From Candidatus Methylomirabilota bacterium (GTDB lineage Bacteria; Methylomirabilota; Methylomirabilia; Rokubacteriales; CSP1-6), in NCBI GenBank assembly GCA_035709005.1, contig DASTFB010000077.1, forward strand, positions 23,102-87,101: 64,000 nucleotides of DNA, written 5' to 3'. This document shows positions 54,991 through 64,000 of this stretch, in pieces. The first letter of the stretch is position 1, and the number at the start of each line of letters is the position of its first letter. The translations under genes and the position numbers were made by a program. Below the pieces are notes generated by a model. The model saw nothing but the letters and a program-made list of their open reading frames with translations. It was not told the origin of the DNA and searched no databases.

Positions 54991-56331
54991 TCAAGCAATC
55001 GCCTGTCCCCTGGTGGCGATGACCTCGGCATAGAACCGGGCGCTATCCTTCGGCGTGCGCCGCTGGGTCTCGTAGTCGACGTGCACGAGTCCGAAGCGTC
55101 TGGAGTAACCCAGCGACCACTCGAAGTTGTCCAGTAAGGACCATACGAAGTATCCCCGCACGTCGACCCCGCGTTCGATCGCCGCGTGGACGGCGGCGAT
55201 GTGCTTGCGCAGATAGTCGACGCGCAGGGGATCGGCCAGGCGGTCGCCCTCCACCGCCGGCGGATCGAAGAACGCCGCGCCATTCTCGGTGACATAGATC
55301 GGCGGATTGCCGTACCGGTCCTTGACCCAGACCAGAGTGTCGGTCAATCCCGTCGGGAATACCTCCCACCCGGTCTGCGTGTAGGTCGCCCGCGGCTGGC
55401 GCACGGGCGCGGCCTGCAGCAGCCCCCCGTGGGGATCGAGGCGCACGACGTTGCGGGTGTAGTAGTTGAGCCCCAGGAAGTCGATCGGCTGCCGGATCAG
55501 GGCCAGGTCGTCGGCCGGCCACCGCGGCCAGGCCTCGCCGAAGATCTCGCCCAATTCCTCGGGGTAGCGTCCGAAGAAGACGGGGTCCAGATACTGGCGG
55601 TTCATGTAGGCATCGGCCCGCGCCACCGCGGCCCGGTCCTCGGGGGTGTCCGAGGCGGGGTATTTCGGCTCGAGATTCACGACGATGCCGATCCGATGCC
55701 GTCCTTCCGCGCGATAGCCCTTCACCGCTTCCGCATGGGCGTGCAGCAAGTTATGGGAGGCGAGCGGGGCCTCGAAGCGGTTGCGGTGGCCCGGGGCGAG
55801 GACGCCACACAGGTAGCCGCCGTCGGTCACGACCCAGGGCTCGTTGAGCGTGGCCCACAGCTTGACCCGACCGTCGAGCTTCCTGAAGACGATCCCGGCG
55901 TACTCGGCGAACCACTTCGCGATCTCTGGATTGAGCCAGCCCCCCCGGTCGTCGAGGGCCGCCGGCAGGTCCCAGTGATACAGCGTCACCATCGGCTCGA
56001 TGCCCTGGGCGAGCAGCGCATCGACCAGCCGGTCGTAAAAGGCCAGGCCCGCGGGGTTCACCGCGCCCCGCCCCTCGGGCACGACCCGGCTCCAGGAGAT
56101 GCTGAAGCGGTAGGCGGTCGTTCCGAGGCTCCGCATCAGCGCGACGTCGTCGAGATATCGCCGGTAGTGATCGCAGGCCACGTCACCGGTGGCGCCGTCG
56201 CGGACGAGGCCCGGCGTGTGGGTGAAGCGGTGCCAGATGCTGGGGCCGGCCCCGTCGGCCAGCGGCGAGCCCTCGATCTGATAGGCGGAGGTCGCGGTCC
56301 CCCAGAGGAAGCGCGGGGGAAACCGGATCAT
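54991..56331 (-). CDS. GH1 beta-glucosidase
   Basis: 446-residue GH1 enzyme. Acid/base Glu164 in LWATLNEPW and nucleophile Glu349 in YVTENGAAF; N-terminal FPPRFLWGTATSAYQIEG and the C-terminal WSLLDNFEWSLGYSRRFGL are classic. ATG 56331 overlaps the stop of the large discoidin hydrolase gene (ATGA). No signal peptide, so it cleaves imported beta-linked glucosides in the cytoplasm. It is the last gene of the glucan-use operon, 121 nt before opgG. Confidence 0.95.
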   Translation of the reverse strand: MIRFPPRFLWGTATSAYQIEGSPLADGAGPSIWHRFTHTPGLVRDGATGDVACDHYRRYLDDVALMRSLGTTAYRFSISWSRVVPEGRGAVNPAGLAFYDRLVDALLAQGIEPMVTLYHWDLPAALDDRGGWLNPEIAKWFAEYAGIVFRKLDGRVKLWATLNEPWVVTDGGYLCGVLAPGHRNRFEAPLASHNLLHAHAEAVKGYRAEGRHRIGIVVNLEPKYPASDTPEDRAAVARADAYMNRQYLDPVFFGRYPEELGEIFGEAWPRWPADDLALIRQPIDFLGLNYYTRNVVRLDPHGGLLQAAPVRQPRATYTQTGWEVFPTGLTDTLVWVKDRYGNPPIYVTENGAAFFDPPAVEGDRLADPLRVDYLRKHIAAVHAAIERGVDVRGYFVWSLLDNFEWSLGYSRRFGLVHVDYETQRRTPKDSARFYAEVIATRGQAIA

Positions 56332-59300
56332 TCGGGTCCGACGGCCACCGTCGCCGGCAGTTCGTGAAACCGGAGCTCCCTGCCCTGCCACTGCGCCGGC
56401 TTGTCGTTGACGCGGGCCTGCTGCGGTGGTGGCTGTTGGCCTGGCCAGGCGAGCACCAGGCCGCCGGGCGGGACCCGCGTGCCGCCGGCGACCCGCAAGA
56501 CCACCTGCCCGCTGTCTTTCTCGAGGGAGTACGTCAAGCTCCCGTACGGCGTGCGCAGGTCCCTCACCGTCACGCCCGATCCCTCGAGCCAGTCGGGCGG
56601 GACGCCGGCGGCCAGCACCAGGGTCTGGTCACCCTCTCGCTCGTAGGCGAAGAGATCGAGGACCGCGCGGATGAAGTCCGAGGCCACCCAGCCATGCGGC
56701 ATGTCGCCGACGAAGCGCGGCTGCCTCGGATCGCGGCCGATCACTTCGGGCCACTGGTTCCAGGCGGGCGGCCGGCGCCCGTCCAGGAAGAAGGCGAGGA
56801 GCTCGTGGGCCCGCTCGCGCCAGCCCAGGCGCAGGAAGGTGCCCACCGTCCGGATCTCGTACGGCGTGTAGTCCTCCCAGGTGGCGCGGCCGTCCCGCCG
56901 GGCGACGAACTCGCGCCAGTACCGTTCATACGTCCCCTGGACCAGATCGTCAGGCAGACGGTGAAGCTCGCCGCCTGGCGCGATGGCGATAGTCGACGAC
57001 GTGGGGTCGAAATCGCCCAGCTCGGCCGCGCCCGGGAGGTACGCGATCCCGTGGGCCGCCGTGGTGTGGCGAATCGACGCCGCCAGATCACCGCGGAACT
57101 CCTCGCGCTGGGCCGCCAGCCGCCGCGCCGCCGCCGAATCGCCCAGCGCCGTGGCCATCGCGATGGCGCCGTTGTAGCCCTTGAGGGCCCAGAAGTCGTC
57201 CCAGTACGAGTGCATCGGCTTGGCCGAATAGCCTTCGTGGCTGATGGACGCCGGCAGCAGCCCGTAGAACGCGCGGGTGGCGGGGGCCAGATTGGCGGCG
57301 GTGCGCTCGGATTGACGTAGCCTCTCGATGTACCGCACAGCGGCGTCGACGTGCGGCCACATCTGCTCCAGGAGGCGACGGTCGTTCGTGTAGCGGTACA
57401 CCTCGGCGGCCAGGAAGATCAGCTCGCCCGGGCTGTCGTGCTCGGGCACGGGATCGGCTCCCCGCTCGTCGACGCAGCAAGGCACCTTCCCGCTGGCGAA
57501 CTGCTGCCGTGCGTACCAGCGCAGGTAGTCGGCCGCGACGTCCGCGTGGCCCAGGCGGAGGAGCGACTCGGCGATCATCGCGCCATCGCGGATCCAGGAG
57601 CGCGCGTAGGATCGGGTCCCCGGCCGCAGCGCCGGGCCGTCGCGCGCGATCAGGATGTGGGCCAGGGCGGTGCGCAGCGCGGCGACCAGCGGGCGGCCCG
57701 GGGCCGGCACCTCGATGGCGACGCGACCGAGTCGCTCGCGCCACGCCGCGGCGACCGAAGCTTGCTGGCGCTCCATCCACGCCGCCGGCGCGGTCTCGGT
57801 GGAATCGGGCCGGAGCGGCGGCCCCGCCAGGGGCACGATGAGGCCGACGGTGGCGCTGGCGTTGGCGGGCAGGGTCAGGCGATAGCCGAGCGCCGCCGAG
57901 GCGAACCCGAACGCGTCGTGAATCTCTACGGCGCCGGCCCAGTCGGGGGCCCGGAGCAGGGCCGGAACGGGACCCGCCGCGAAGGGAAAGACACCGACAC
58001 GGTCCGGCGCGCGCAGGGGGAGCACCTGACGGTCGGAATTCACCGAGAGCGTCGAGCCATCCCACTTGATGTGCCCGATGCCGCTGACGCCGCCGGCCAT
58101 GTTCAGGAACTGCACGGGGGGATTCACCTGGAACGGACGTACGGCGAGGACCAGCTGGAGCGGCAGCGTCCGGCCGGTGCGGTTCCGGAGCTCGTAGCGG
58201 GCGAGGAGGCTCGACCGCTCGCGTGAGCCCGAGGCGAACGCCAACACCCTGAGCTCCCACTGGGCCTGGCGCCACGTCACCGCAGGGATCGGCAGGTAGT
58301 CGTCGACCAGGGAGTGAGCGATCTCGACGTCGGCCCACCCGGCCACCTGCGACCCGGCCACGACGAACGGCTCGATCGAGAACGCCCCCCGGCCGACTTC
58401 CAGCGCGCCGTCCTCGGACAGCAGCCCGCTGTGGGCGCCTCCGTCGATGCCGACCGTGGTCCACGCGGTCTGCTCGCCGGACATCCCGCGCGGGTACGTG
58501 CCGCGAGGCGACTCGCGGGCCAGGGCCTGAAAGAACGCGTTCGCGGACGCGCCGAACGCCAGGTCCCTGACTTCGAGCTCGGCCAGGGCATAGCTCGGCG
58601 TCGGTCCATCATGGACCGCCAGGCGCAGGAACCGTGTCTCCCCTTCCGGCAACCACACGGCGTCCGGACCACCGCGGGCCCCCACGATCTGGCGCACGGT
58701 GTACCAGCGCACGCCGTCGTCGGAGAACTGGACGTCGTACCGCGTGGCGTAGGCTTGCGCGAGCCAGCGCACGATCAGGCCGCCGAGCTCGCGCGGCCGC
58801 CGAAAGTCGACGGTGAGCGTCTGGGCGGGCCCCGCGGCCGGATCGCTTTTCCAGGCAGTCGTCCTGGAGCCGTCGAGGGCCAGCGGCCCCCCGGCGCCAG
58901 GCAACGAGGACGAGGCCCGCACCAGCGGCGGCAGGGCGACGGCGGGCGCGGCGGGCCGCTCGATGAGAACCAGATCGCTCACGTACAGCGAGCCCCGGCC
59001 GCCACCCCGCCCGGCCGCCACGCCAAGCTCCAGAGCGGCGGCGCGTCGCAGCGTGCGGTCCCCGGTGGGCCCCCACGCGAACTCGATGTGGCGTTTCTTG
59101 ATCCGGATCATCTGCCACTGGTTGGGGAACTCGAAATCCGCCCGGTTGACCCACCAGACGTTGTCGCCGCTGGCGTCGACCAGCTTGAGTTGGAAATGGT
59201 TGGGGGGCGCATCGGCGCGCAGGTAGAAGACGATCTCGTAGTTCGCCGGCAGCTCGAGGGGCAGGGCGCGCCGGGCCAGCGCATACCCGGCGGTACCGCC

Positions 59301-59519
59301 GAAGTCGAAGTCCAGCCGCAGACCCCGGCCCCGCGGGCCGGGCGCGGGATGCACCGAGGCCTGCACGCCCTCGGAGGCCACGGTCTGCCACGGCCCCAGG
59401 TCCTCGAAGCTGTCGAGCACCCGCGCCGGCGCCGGATGGGCCTCGCGCGCCAGGCCAGGCCCGGCCCCGCCGGCCAGAGCCAGGCCGAGCATCACCAGAG
59501 TTCGCCAGGTCCGCCTCAT
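56328..59519 (-). CDS. Large secreted glycoside-hydrolase-like protein with discoidin domain
   Basis: 1063 residues. Signal peptide MRRTWRTLVMLGLALAGGAG, an N-terminal carbohydrate-binding beta domain (about 30-190), an F5/8-type (discoidin) domain at about 205-325, and a C-terminal (alpha/alpha)6-like catalytic region with SYARSWIRDGAMIAESLLRL, HDSPGELIFLAAEVYRY and GDMPHGWVASDFIRAVLDLF. This layout matches GH15/GH63/GH94-like glucan enzymes, but the family is not fixed. ATG 59519 overlaps the permease stop. Its location between the sugar ABC genes and the GH1 gene suggests glucan breakdown outside the cytoplasm. Confidence 0.82.
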   Translation of the reverse strand: MRRTWRTLVMLGLALAGGAGPGLAREAHPAPARVLDSFEDLGPWQTVASEGVQASVHPAPGPRGRGLRLDFDFGGTAGYALARRALPLELPANYEIVFYLRADAPPNHFQLKLVDASGDNVWWVNRADFEFPNQWQMIRIKKRHIEFAWGPTGDRTLRRAAALELGVAAGRGGGRGSLYVSDLVLIERPAAPAVALPPLVRASSSLPGAGGPLALDGSRTTAWKSDPAAGPAQTLTVDFRRPRELGGLIVRWLAQAYATRYDVQFSDDGVRWYTVRQIVGARGGPDAVWLPEGETRFLRLAVHDGPTPSYALAELEVRDLAFGASANAFFQALARESPRGTYPRGMSGEQTAWTTVGIDGGAHSGLLSEDGALEVGRGAFSIEPFVVAGSQVAGWADVEIAHSLVDDYLPIPAVTWRQAQWELRVLAFASGSRERSSLLARYELRNRTGRTLPLQLVLAVRPFQVNPPVQFLNMAGGVSGIGHIKWDGSTLSVNSDRQVLPLRAPDRVGVFPFAAGPVPALLRAPDWAGAVEIHDAFGFASAALGYRLTLPANASATVGLIVPLAGPPLRPDSTETAPAAWMERQQASVAAAWRERLGRVAIEVPAPGRPLVAALRTALAHILIARDGPALRPGTRSYARSWIRDGAMIAESLLRLGHADVAADYLRWYARQQFASGKVPCCVDERGADPVPEHDSPGELIFLAAEVYRYTNDRRLLEQMWPHVDAAVRYIERLRQSERTAANLAPATRAFYGLLPASISHEGYSAKPMHSYWDDFWALKGYNGAIAMATALGDSAAARRLAAQREEFRGDLAASIRHTTAAHGIAYLPGAAELGDFDPTSSTIAIAPGGELHRLPDDLVQGTYERYWREFVARRDGRATWEDYTPYEIRTVGTFLRLGWRERAHELLAFFLDGRRPPAWNQWPEVIGRDPRQPRFVGDMPHGWVASDFIRAVLDLFAYEREGDQTLVLAAGVPPDWLEGSGVTVRDLRTPYGSLTYSLEKDSGQVVLRVAGGTRVPPGGLVLAWPGQQPPPQQARVNDKPAQWQGRELRFHELPATVAVGPE

Positions 59520-60334
59520 CCCTTGACGCTGCCGAGCATGAGACCCTGGATGTAGTAGCGCTGGAGCACCAGGAAGACCAGCAAGACGGGCAACGTCGTG
59601 ATGACGGCGCCGGCCATCATGAGCTCGCTGTCCTGCACGTGCTCGCGCGACAGGCTGGCCAGCGCGACCGGCAGCGTGTAGAGCTCGCTGTCGTTCAGGA
59701 CGATCAGCGGCCACATGAAGTCGTTCCAGGCGCCGAGCGAGGTGAACACCGCGAGCGTCACCACGATCGGCTGGAGCGCCGGCACGATGATCGAGCGGAA
59801 GATCCGGAACTCGCTCGCGCCATCGATGCGGGCGGCTTCCAGCAACTCGTCCGGCACCGTCAGCGCGTACTGGCGCACCAGGAAGATGCCGAAGATGCTG
59901 GCCATCGCCGGGACGATGACCCCCCCGTACGTGTTCACGAGGCCCAGCTGCTTGAGCAGCAGGAAGAGTGGCACCATGGCCACTTGCGAGGGAATCACCA
60001 GCGCGCCCAGGAGCAGCTTGAAGATGCGGTCGCGCCCGGCGAAGCGCAGCTTGGCGAAGGCGTAACCGGCGGCGACGTTGATGAGCAGCGACACGAGCGT
60101 CACCGCCGTCGTCAGAGCGACGCTGTTGAGCAGGTAGCGCCCCATGCCGACGTGCCCGAACAGCTCGCGGTAGTTCGCGAGCGTTGCCTGGCTCGGCAGG
60201 AACGGCGGCGGCAGGCTGCTCGCCTCGCCCGGCGCCATGAACGACGCCGACACCATCCACACCAGTGGCCAGAGCGTGAGCGTGACGGCGCCCAGCAGCG
60301 CGCCGTTCACGAGAAGTCCCGGCAGACGCGGCAT
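59516..60334 (-). CDS. Carbohydrate ABC transporter permease, MalG type
   Basis: 272 residues, six helices, EAA loop EAARIDGASEFRIFRSIIVP and the C-terminal segment SVKG typical of MalG-like subunits. Its start ATG shares one base with the stop of the MalF-type gene (TGATG). Partner of the MalF-type permease; the ATPase subunit is not in the window and may be a shared MsmK-type protein elsewhere. Confidence 0.93.
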   Translation of the reverse strand: MPRLPGLLVNGALLGAVTLTLWPLVWMVSASFMAPGEASSLPPPFLPSQATLANYRELFGHVGMGRYLLNSVALTTAVTLVSLLINVAAGYAFAKLRFAGRDRIFKLLLGALVIPSQVAMVPLFLLLKQLGLVNTYGGVIVPAMASIFGIFLVRQYALTVPDELLEAARIDGASEFRIFRSIIVPALQPIVVTLAVFTSLGAWNDFMWPLIVLNDSELYTLPVALASLSREHVQDSELMMAGAVITTLPVLLVFLVLQRYYIQGLMLGSVKG

Positions 60335-61212
60335 CAGGCGGCCGACTCCCAGCGCGTGAGCCGCAGCTGCAGCGCGGTCACCCCGAAGATGCAGAGGAAC
60401 AAGACGAAGGCGACGGCCGACGCCGAGCCGAGGTTCCACCACTTGAAGCCTTCCTCGTACATGAAGTAGAGCACGCTCACCGTGCTCTGCAGGGGGCCGC
60501 CCTGCGTCATCACGTAGGGCTCGGCAAAGAGCTGGAAGTAGCCGGCGATGGTGAGGATGTTCACCAGCGCCACGATCGGCGCCAGCATGGGGAGGGTGAC
60601 GTGCCGGAATTGCTGCCACCGCGACGCGCCGTCGATACGGGCCGCTTCGTAGAGCGGCTCCGGGATGCTCTGCAGGCCGGCCAGCAGGATGATCATGTTG
60701 TAGCCGAAGTTCTTCCACACGGCGAAGACGATGATAGCAGGCATGGCCCAGTGCGGATCCCCGAGCCAGTCGACGGGCGGAATCCCGAGGCGGCCCAGCG
60801 CGTAGTTGAGCCATCCATAGTGGGGGTTGAAGAGGTACCGCCACACGACGGCGACGGCCACCAGCGTCGTCACCACGGGGGCGAACAGCGCCGTGCGAAA
60901 AAAGGCCGGGAATCGCACGAGCCGGGAGTTGAGCAGGAGCGCGAAGACCAGCGAGGCCCCGATCGAGAGCGGCACGCCGACGACGACGAAGTACAGCGTG
61001 TTCCCGAAGGCCTGCCAGAAGAGCGGCGTCTGGAGCAACCGACCGTAGTTGCGCAGCCCCACCAGCCGGAGATTGGCCGGATCGGCGAGCGCGTAGATGT
61101 CGAAATCGGTGAGGCTCAGCGCCAGCGCGGCCAGCACGGGCAGGAAGAAGAACACGCCAATCACCAGTAACGCGGGCGCCACGAAGCACCAGGCAGCGCC
61201 CGAGACCCTCAA
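60334..61212 (-). CDS. Carbohydrate ABC transporter permease, MalF type
   Basis: 292 residues, six helices, EAA loop EAARIDGASRWQQFRHVTLP. I set the start at TTG 61212, which overlaps the TGA of the binding-protein gene (TTGA) and gives a protein beginning MRVSGAAWCFVAPALL just before helix 1; upstream in-frame sequence is a shadow of the binding-protein gene. TTG is uncommon but matches the overlap habit of this genome. Confidence 0.9.
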   Translation of the reverse strand: MRVSGAAWCFVAPALLVIGVFFFLPVLAALALSLTDFDIYALADPANLRLVGLRNYGRLLQTPLFWQAFGNTLYFVVVGVPLSIGASLVFALLLNSRLVRFPAFFRTALFAPVVTTLVAVAVVWRYLFNPHYGWLNYALGRLGIPPVDWLGDPHWAMPAIIVFAVWKNFGYNMIILLAGLQSIPEPLYEAARIDGASRWQQFRHVTLPMLAPIVALVNILTIAGYFQLFAEPYVMTQGGPLQSTVSVLYFMYEEGFKWWNLGSASAVAFVLFLCIFGVTALQLRLTRWESAA

Positions 61213-62501
61213 CCGGCGCCCCTCCGGGCCAGGAGCCAGCGGCGCTTCTCGAGAATCCGATCCGCTCGCGCGTCCAGCTCCCGGACGGCCTGATCCACCG
61301 ACAGCTCGCCGTGCACGGCACGCTCGGCCACCAGGCGCATCTCGTTGGCGATGCGCTCCCACTCGGGCACCTTGGGTGCCGGCTCGACGCGCTCCAGCTG
61401 CTCGCGGAACGCGCGGGCCTGGACGTCGCCGGCCAGCCCGGGATCCTGCCAGGTCGCGCGGCGCGGCGGCAGGTCGCCGGTCAGCGTGTGGAACCGGCGC
61501 TGAATGGCCGGCTGCGAGAGGAACTCGACGAGCCGCCACGCCTCCGCCTGGTGGCGAGAGGCCCGGAACACCACCAGGCTGGAGCCGCCCGCGATCGAGA
61601 CACCCGGCCCGTCCGGCCCGGGCAAGGGCGCCGTCATCCAGCGTTCCTGCTGGTCGGCGGGCAGCCGGCGACGGAGCTCGCCGATGTTCCAGGGGCCCGA
61701 CACATAGAACGCGAACCGGCCGCGTCCGAACTCGATCCAGACGTTGGCGATCGCCGCGCTGGCCACGGCCGGCGCCCAGCCGCGCTCGAACATCTCCAGG
61801 TAGAAGCCGAGCGCCCGGCGAAAGCCGGGGGCCGAGAAGTTGCCCCAGCGGCCGCCGTCGCGCAGGAGGGGCTCATCCTGCTGCAGGGCCAGGGCGAGGA
61901 GCGGCTCGAACTCATTGAGCGGCAGGAGAATCGGGAAACGATCGGGGCCGGCGGACCGTTGCACGGCGACCAGCATCTCCCTCCACTCCTGCCACGAGCG
62001 CGGCGGCGCGGAGAACCCGGCCTGCGCCAGGAGATCCCGGCGGTAGAACAGCAGGCGCGTATCCACGTACCACGGCACGCCGTAGAGCGTACCGTCGACT
62101 CGGTTCGTGTCCCAGATGCCGGCGAAGTAATCGTCGGCGTGAACGATCGCCGACGCCGCCACGTGCCGGTCGAGCGGGGCGAGCGCCTTCAGCGCCACGA
62201 ACTCCGGCAGCCAGGTGTTTCCGAGCTGACACACATCGGGCGTGGCGTCCCCGGCGAACGCGGTGAGGAGCTTCTCATGGGCGGCGGTCCACGGGAGCTG
62301 CTGGACCTTGACGGTGATGTCGGGGTTCGCGCGCTCGAACTCGGGCAGCAGCTGGGCCACCACCTCGCCCTCGCGGCCCATCGCCCAGAACCGGAGAACG
62401 ACGTCGCGCGAGGAGGAGGAGCCGCAGCCTGTCAGGAGCGACAGCGCGGCGAGGACACCGAGGATCGCGGCCCGGGGGAGAGGGCCCCGAACCCTAGTCA
62501 C
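61209..62501 (-). CDS. Carbohydrate ABC transporter substrate-binding lipoprotein
   Basis: 430 residues, lipobox LSLLTGC (Cys about residue 26), then the family-1 sugar-binding pattern VVLRFWAMGREGEVVAQLLP and EFERANPDITVKVQQLPW. A C-terminal helical tail (about 395-425) is longer than usual. GTG start overlaps the end of the PF10091 gene by 8 nt. It should deliver oligosaccharides released by that hydrolase to the permease pair. Confidence 0.93.
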   Translation of the reverse strand: MTRVRGPLPRAAILGVLAALSLLTGCGSSSSRDVVLRFWAMGREGEVVAQLLPEFERANPDITVKVQQLPWTAAHEKLLTAFAGDATPDVCQLGNTWLPEFVALKALAPLDRHVAASAIVHADDYFAGIWDTNRVDGTLYGVPWYVDTRLLFYRRDLLAQAGFSAPPRSWQEWREMLVAVQRSAGPDRFPILLPLNEFEPLLALALQQDEPLLRDGGRWGNFSAPGFRRALGFYLEMFERGWAPAVASAAIANVWIEFGRGRFAFYVSGPWNIGELRRRLPADQQERWMTAPLPGPDGPGVSIAGGSSLVVFRASRHQAEAWRLVEFLSQPAIQRRFHTLTGDLPPRRATWQDPGLAGDVQARAFREQLERVEPAPKVPEWERIANEMRLVAERAVHGELSVDQAVRELDARADRILEKRRWLLARRGAG

Positions 62502-64000
62502 CGGGGGCCGTGAGCCAGCCGCCCGAGAACCCGGCCCGCTCGAGACCCCGACGCAGATACGGATTGTCGCGCATCACGCGCCAGATCAAGGCGCTACGGT
62601 AGTTCTCGATCATGGCGAGGATGGCCCCCTGGTCGATCCCGAGATAGTCTCCCGCGACCCACCCGAAGCCCTGGACCTGACGCCCGTGCCGGAGGCGAAA
62701 GTCGAAGGCGTAGGTGAAGCTCCGGTTGAACGCATCCAGAAAGCCGTATTTCGAGTAGATATGCTCGCCGAACCGGCGGTGCATCTCGAGCGTCGTCGGG
62801 ATGACGATCTCCGGCGCGAAGGGGATGGACGCCACCACGGCCGTCGGCGCCAGGGTGCAATCGTCGCGCTTGCCCGCGAGGTCGATCCCCCGCGCGGTGT
62901 AGCTCCGGAACACCCGGCGGCCGTTGACGTCCTCGACCACGATGTCGGCCGGCCCGTCACTGGCCGTGATCCCCCAGACGGTCGCCCCGTAGTCCCGGCA
63001 CCGCTGGGGATTGGCGATCGCGTACGCTTGCTGGGCGTAGACGGCGCGCCGGCTGTTTTCGAAGTAGTCCAGCCCGCGCTTGCGCATGTAGGTGTCCTGG
63101 ATACCCCGGAAATCGGTCCACACGTGCGTGTACTGATGCCCGAACAGGGGCGGAAAGCTCAGATACTCCTGACCGAAGAACGTGCCCCAGTGGCTGTCGT
63201 ACGTGCTGATCCACTCCGTCCACGCTTCCGCGCCCACGGGGAACGTCGGCGAGCCGAGGGCCAGGAGGTACACGAGCATCGCCTCGTTGTACCCGCGCCA
63301 GTCGTATTTCAAGAACCCGTCTTCGGGCGACCAGCCGAGGCTGATGGCTGGCGCCTTGGGCTGCGCCCACCGCCAGTCGACGCGCCGGTAGATCGTGTCG
63401 GCCAGGGCGCGGATCTCCACTTCCTCCGGATGCCCCCCGTCGAAGTAGGACTGACAGAAGAGCGCGCCGGCGAGCAGGATGGCGGTGTCGACGGTCGACA
63501 GCTCGCTGTCCTCGAAGCGCTCGCCGGTCTTCATGTCCAGGAAGTGATAGAAGAAGCCGCGGTGCCCGTCCGCCCCCCGGGCGCCGGGCCCCTCGGCGGG
63601 CCTGGCGAAGAACCGCAAGGTGACCAGCACTCGCTGTCGCGCCTGCTCGCGCGTGATGTAGCCGCGCTCGACGCCGATGGGATAGGTGGTCAGGCCGAAG
63701 CCCACGGCGGCGACGCTGGAGTACGACGGCGTGGGATACCGATCGGGGATCAGGCCGTTCTCGGGGTTCGCCGTCTCCCAGAAGAAGCGAAAGGTGCGCT
63801 CCTGAACATCCGCCAGAAGCGGGTCGAGGGGATCGGTGACCGGCTTCGGCCGGGACGTTAGCAGACGGCCCGGCGTGGGCGCCACCAGCGTGTGCAGCTT
63901 GAGGCTCTGCGCCTCCCCGTTGACTGCGGCGATGAGGACCGTGACGAGCGATGCGATGGTCGCGACCAGAGCGACACAGACCGTCAGATGTCGTCCGGAC
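62494..64000 (-). CDS. PF10091 (GH144-type) glycoside hydrolase, N-terminus outside window
   Basis: Frame open to the right edge (at least 501 residues). A hydrophobic segment near the edge (LTVCVALVATIASLVTVLIA) is a signal peptide or anchor, so the true start lies past 64000. The catalytic part has RTFRFFWETANPENGLIPDR, SSVAAVGFGLTTYPIGVERG, GFFYHFLDMKTGERF, ELSTVDTAILLAGAL and FGWVAGDYLGIDQGAILAMI, typical of PF10091. Members classed as GH144 are endo-beta-1,2-glucanases. With opgGH and a GH1 gene nearby, a beta-1,2-glucan target is likely but unproven. Confidence 0.9.
   Translation of the reverse strand, partial: SGRHLTVCVALVATIASLVTVLIAAVNGEAQSLKLHTLVAPTPGRLLTSRPKPVTDPLDPLLADVQERTFRFFWETANPENGLIPDRYPTPSYSSVAAVGFGLTTYPIGVERGYITREQARQRVLVTLRFFARPAEGPGARGADGHRGFFYHFLDMKTGERFEDSELSTVDTAILLAGALFCQSYFDGGHPEEVEIRALADTIYRRVDWRWAQPKAPAISLGWSPEDGFLKYDWRGYNEAMLVYLLALGSPTFPVGAEAWTEWISTYDSHWGTFFGQEYLSFPPLFGHQYTHVWTDFRGIQDTYMRKRGLDYFENSRRAVYAQQAYAIANPQRCRDYGATVWGITASDGPADIVVEDVNGRRVFRSYTARGIDLAGKRDDCTLAPTAVVASIPFAPEIVIPTTLEMHRRFGEHIYSKYGFLDAFNRSFTYAFDFRLRHGRQVQGFGWVAGDYLGIDQGAILAMIENYRSALIWRVMRDNPYLRRGLERAGFSGGWLTAPGD

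Noticed and set aside
1..64000. tRNA, rRNA, CRISPR array, insertion sequences, phage genes
   Set aside because: No cloverleaf, repeat-spacer or transposase/integrase pattern was seen on either strand; only small hairpins and one broken gene piece of each of two families.

Overview
This is a GC-rich, gene-dense bacterial chromosome segment with almost no intergenic space. Many neighbouring genes overlap by 4 bp (ATGA, GTGA or TTGA). The mix of genes suggests an uncultured soil or subsurface heterotroph: paired CaiB/BaiF CoA-transferases, a TctABC solute system, Liv-type ABC transport, crotonases, extradiol dioxygenase, Ku, and a TGA-decoding selenoprotein repertoire. A Rokubacteria/Methylomirabilota-like lineage is my best guess, but this rests on gene content and base composition only. 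No rRNA, tRNA, insertion sequence or CRISPR array was seen.

Layout. 1-11.1 kb (minus strand): partial ftsH at the left edge, preceded by a chain copA-like ATPase > beta-phosphoglucomutase-like HAD > GH65 phosphorylase > phosphoglucomutase > alpha-glucan phosphorylase, which is a route from alpha-glucans and alpha-disaccharides to glucose-1-P and glucose-6-P. 11.1-15.1 kb: a coiled-coil protein and Ku (plus strand), then a Kef-type antiporter and a UspA protein. 15.2-26.3 kb: TctABC, two CaiB/BaiF transferases, a crotonase, an alpha/beta hydrolase, acetamidase/formamidase, polysaccharide deacetylase, amidohydrolase and a cysteine-dioxygenase-like cupin. 26.4-32.0 kb: a divergent pair, with a MerB-like gene and a small frameshifted gene on the minus strand and a Liv ABC operon with a fused LivM-LivG on the plus strand. 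32.0-44.1 kb: LigAB-type extradiol dioxygenase, cupins, acyl-CoA dehydrogenase, a PLP lyase, an enolase-superfamily enzyme, a VIT transporter, and a beta-oxidation-like set (SDR, crotonase, DUF35, thiolase) ending in a decayed AT-richer gene. 44.2-50.9 kb: methyltransferases, lipoproteins, an OsmC-like gene and an AsnC-HlyD-MFS efflux operon. 50.9-64 kb (minus strand): mdoGH for osmoregulated periplasmic glucan, plus a glucan-use operon (PF10091 glycoside hydrolase, sugar ABC importer, large discoidin-containing hydrolase, GH1 beta-glucosidase).

The most striking result is a pair of genes that are each broken by one in-frame TGA placed at the catalytic cysteine of their family. In the MerB-like protein it sits at the Cys159 equivalent, and in the OsmC-like protein at the peroxidatic Cys. 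In both cases homologous sequence continues in frame, and a 6-bp hairpin begins exactly 17 nt after the T of TGA, with a small loop holding G in its first two bases. This fits bacterial selenocysteine insertion, and I annotate both as selenoproteins. A selenocysteine form of a MerB-family protein is the candidate new system in this window.
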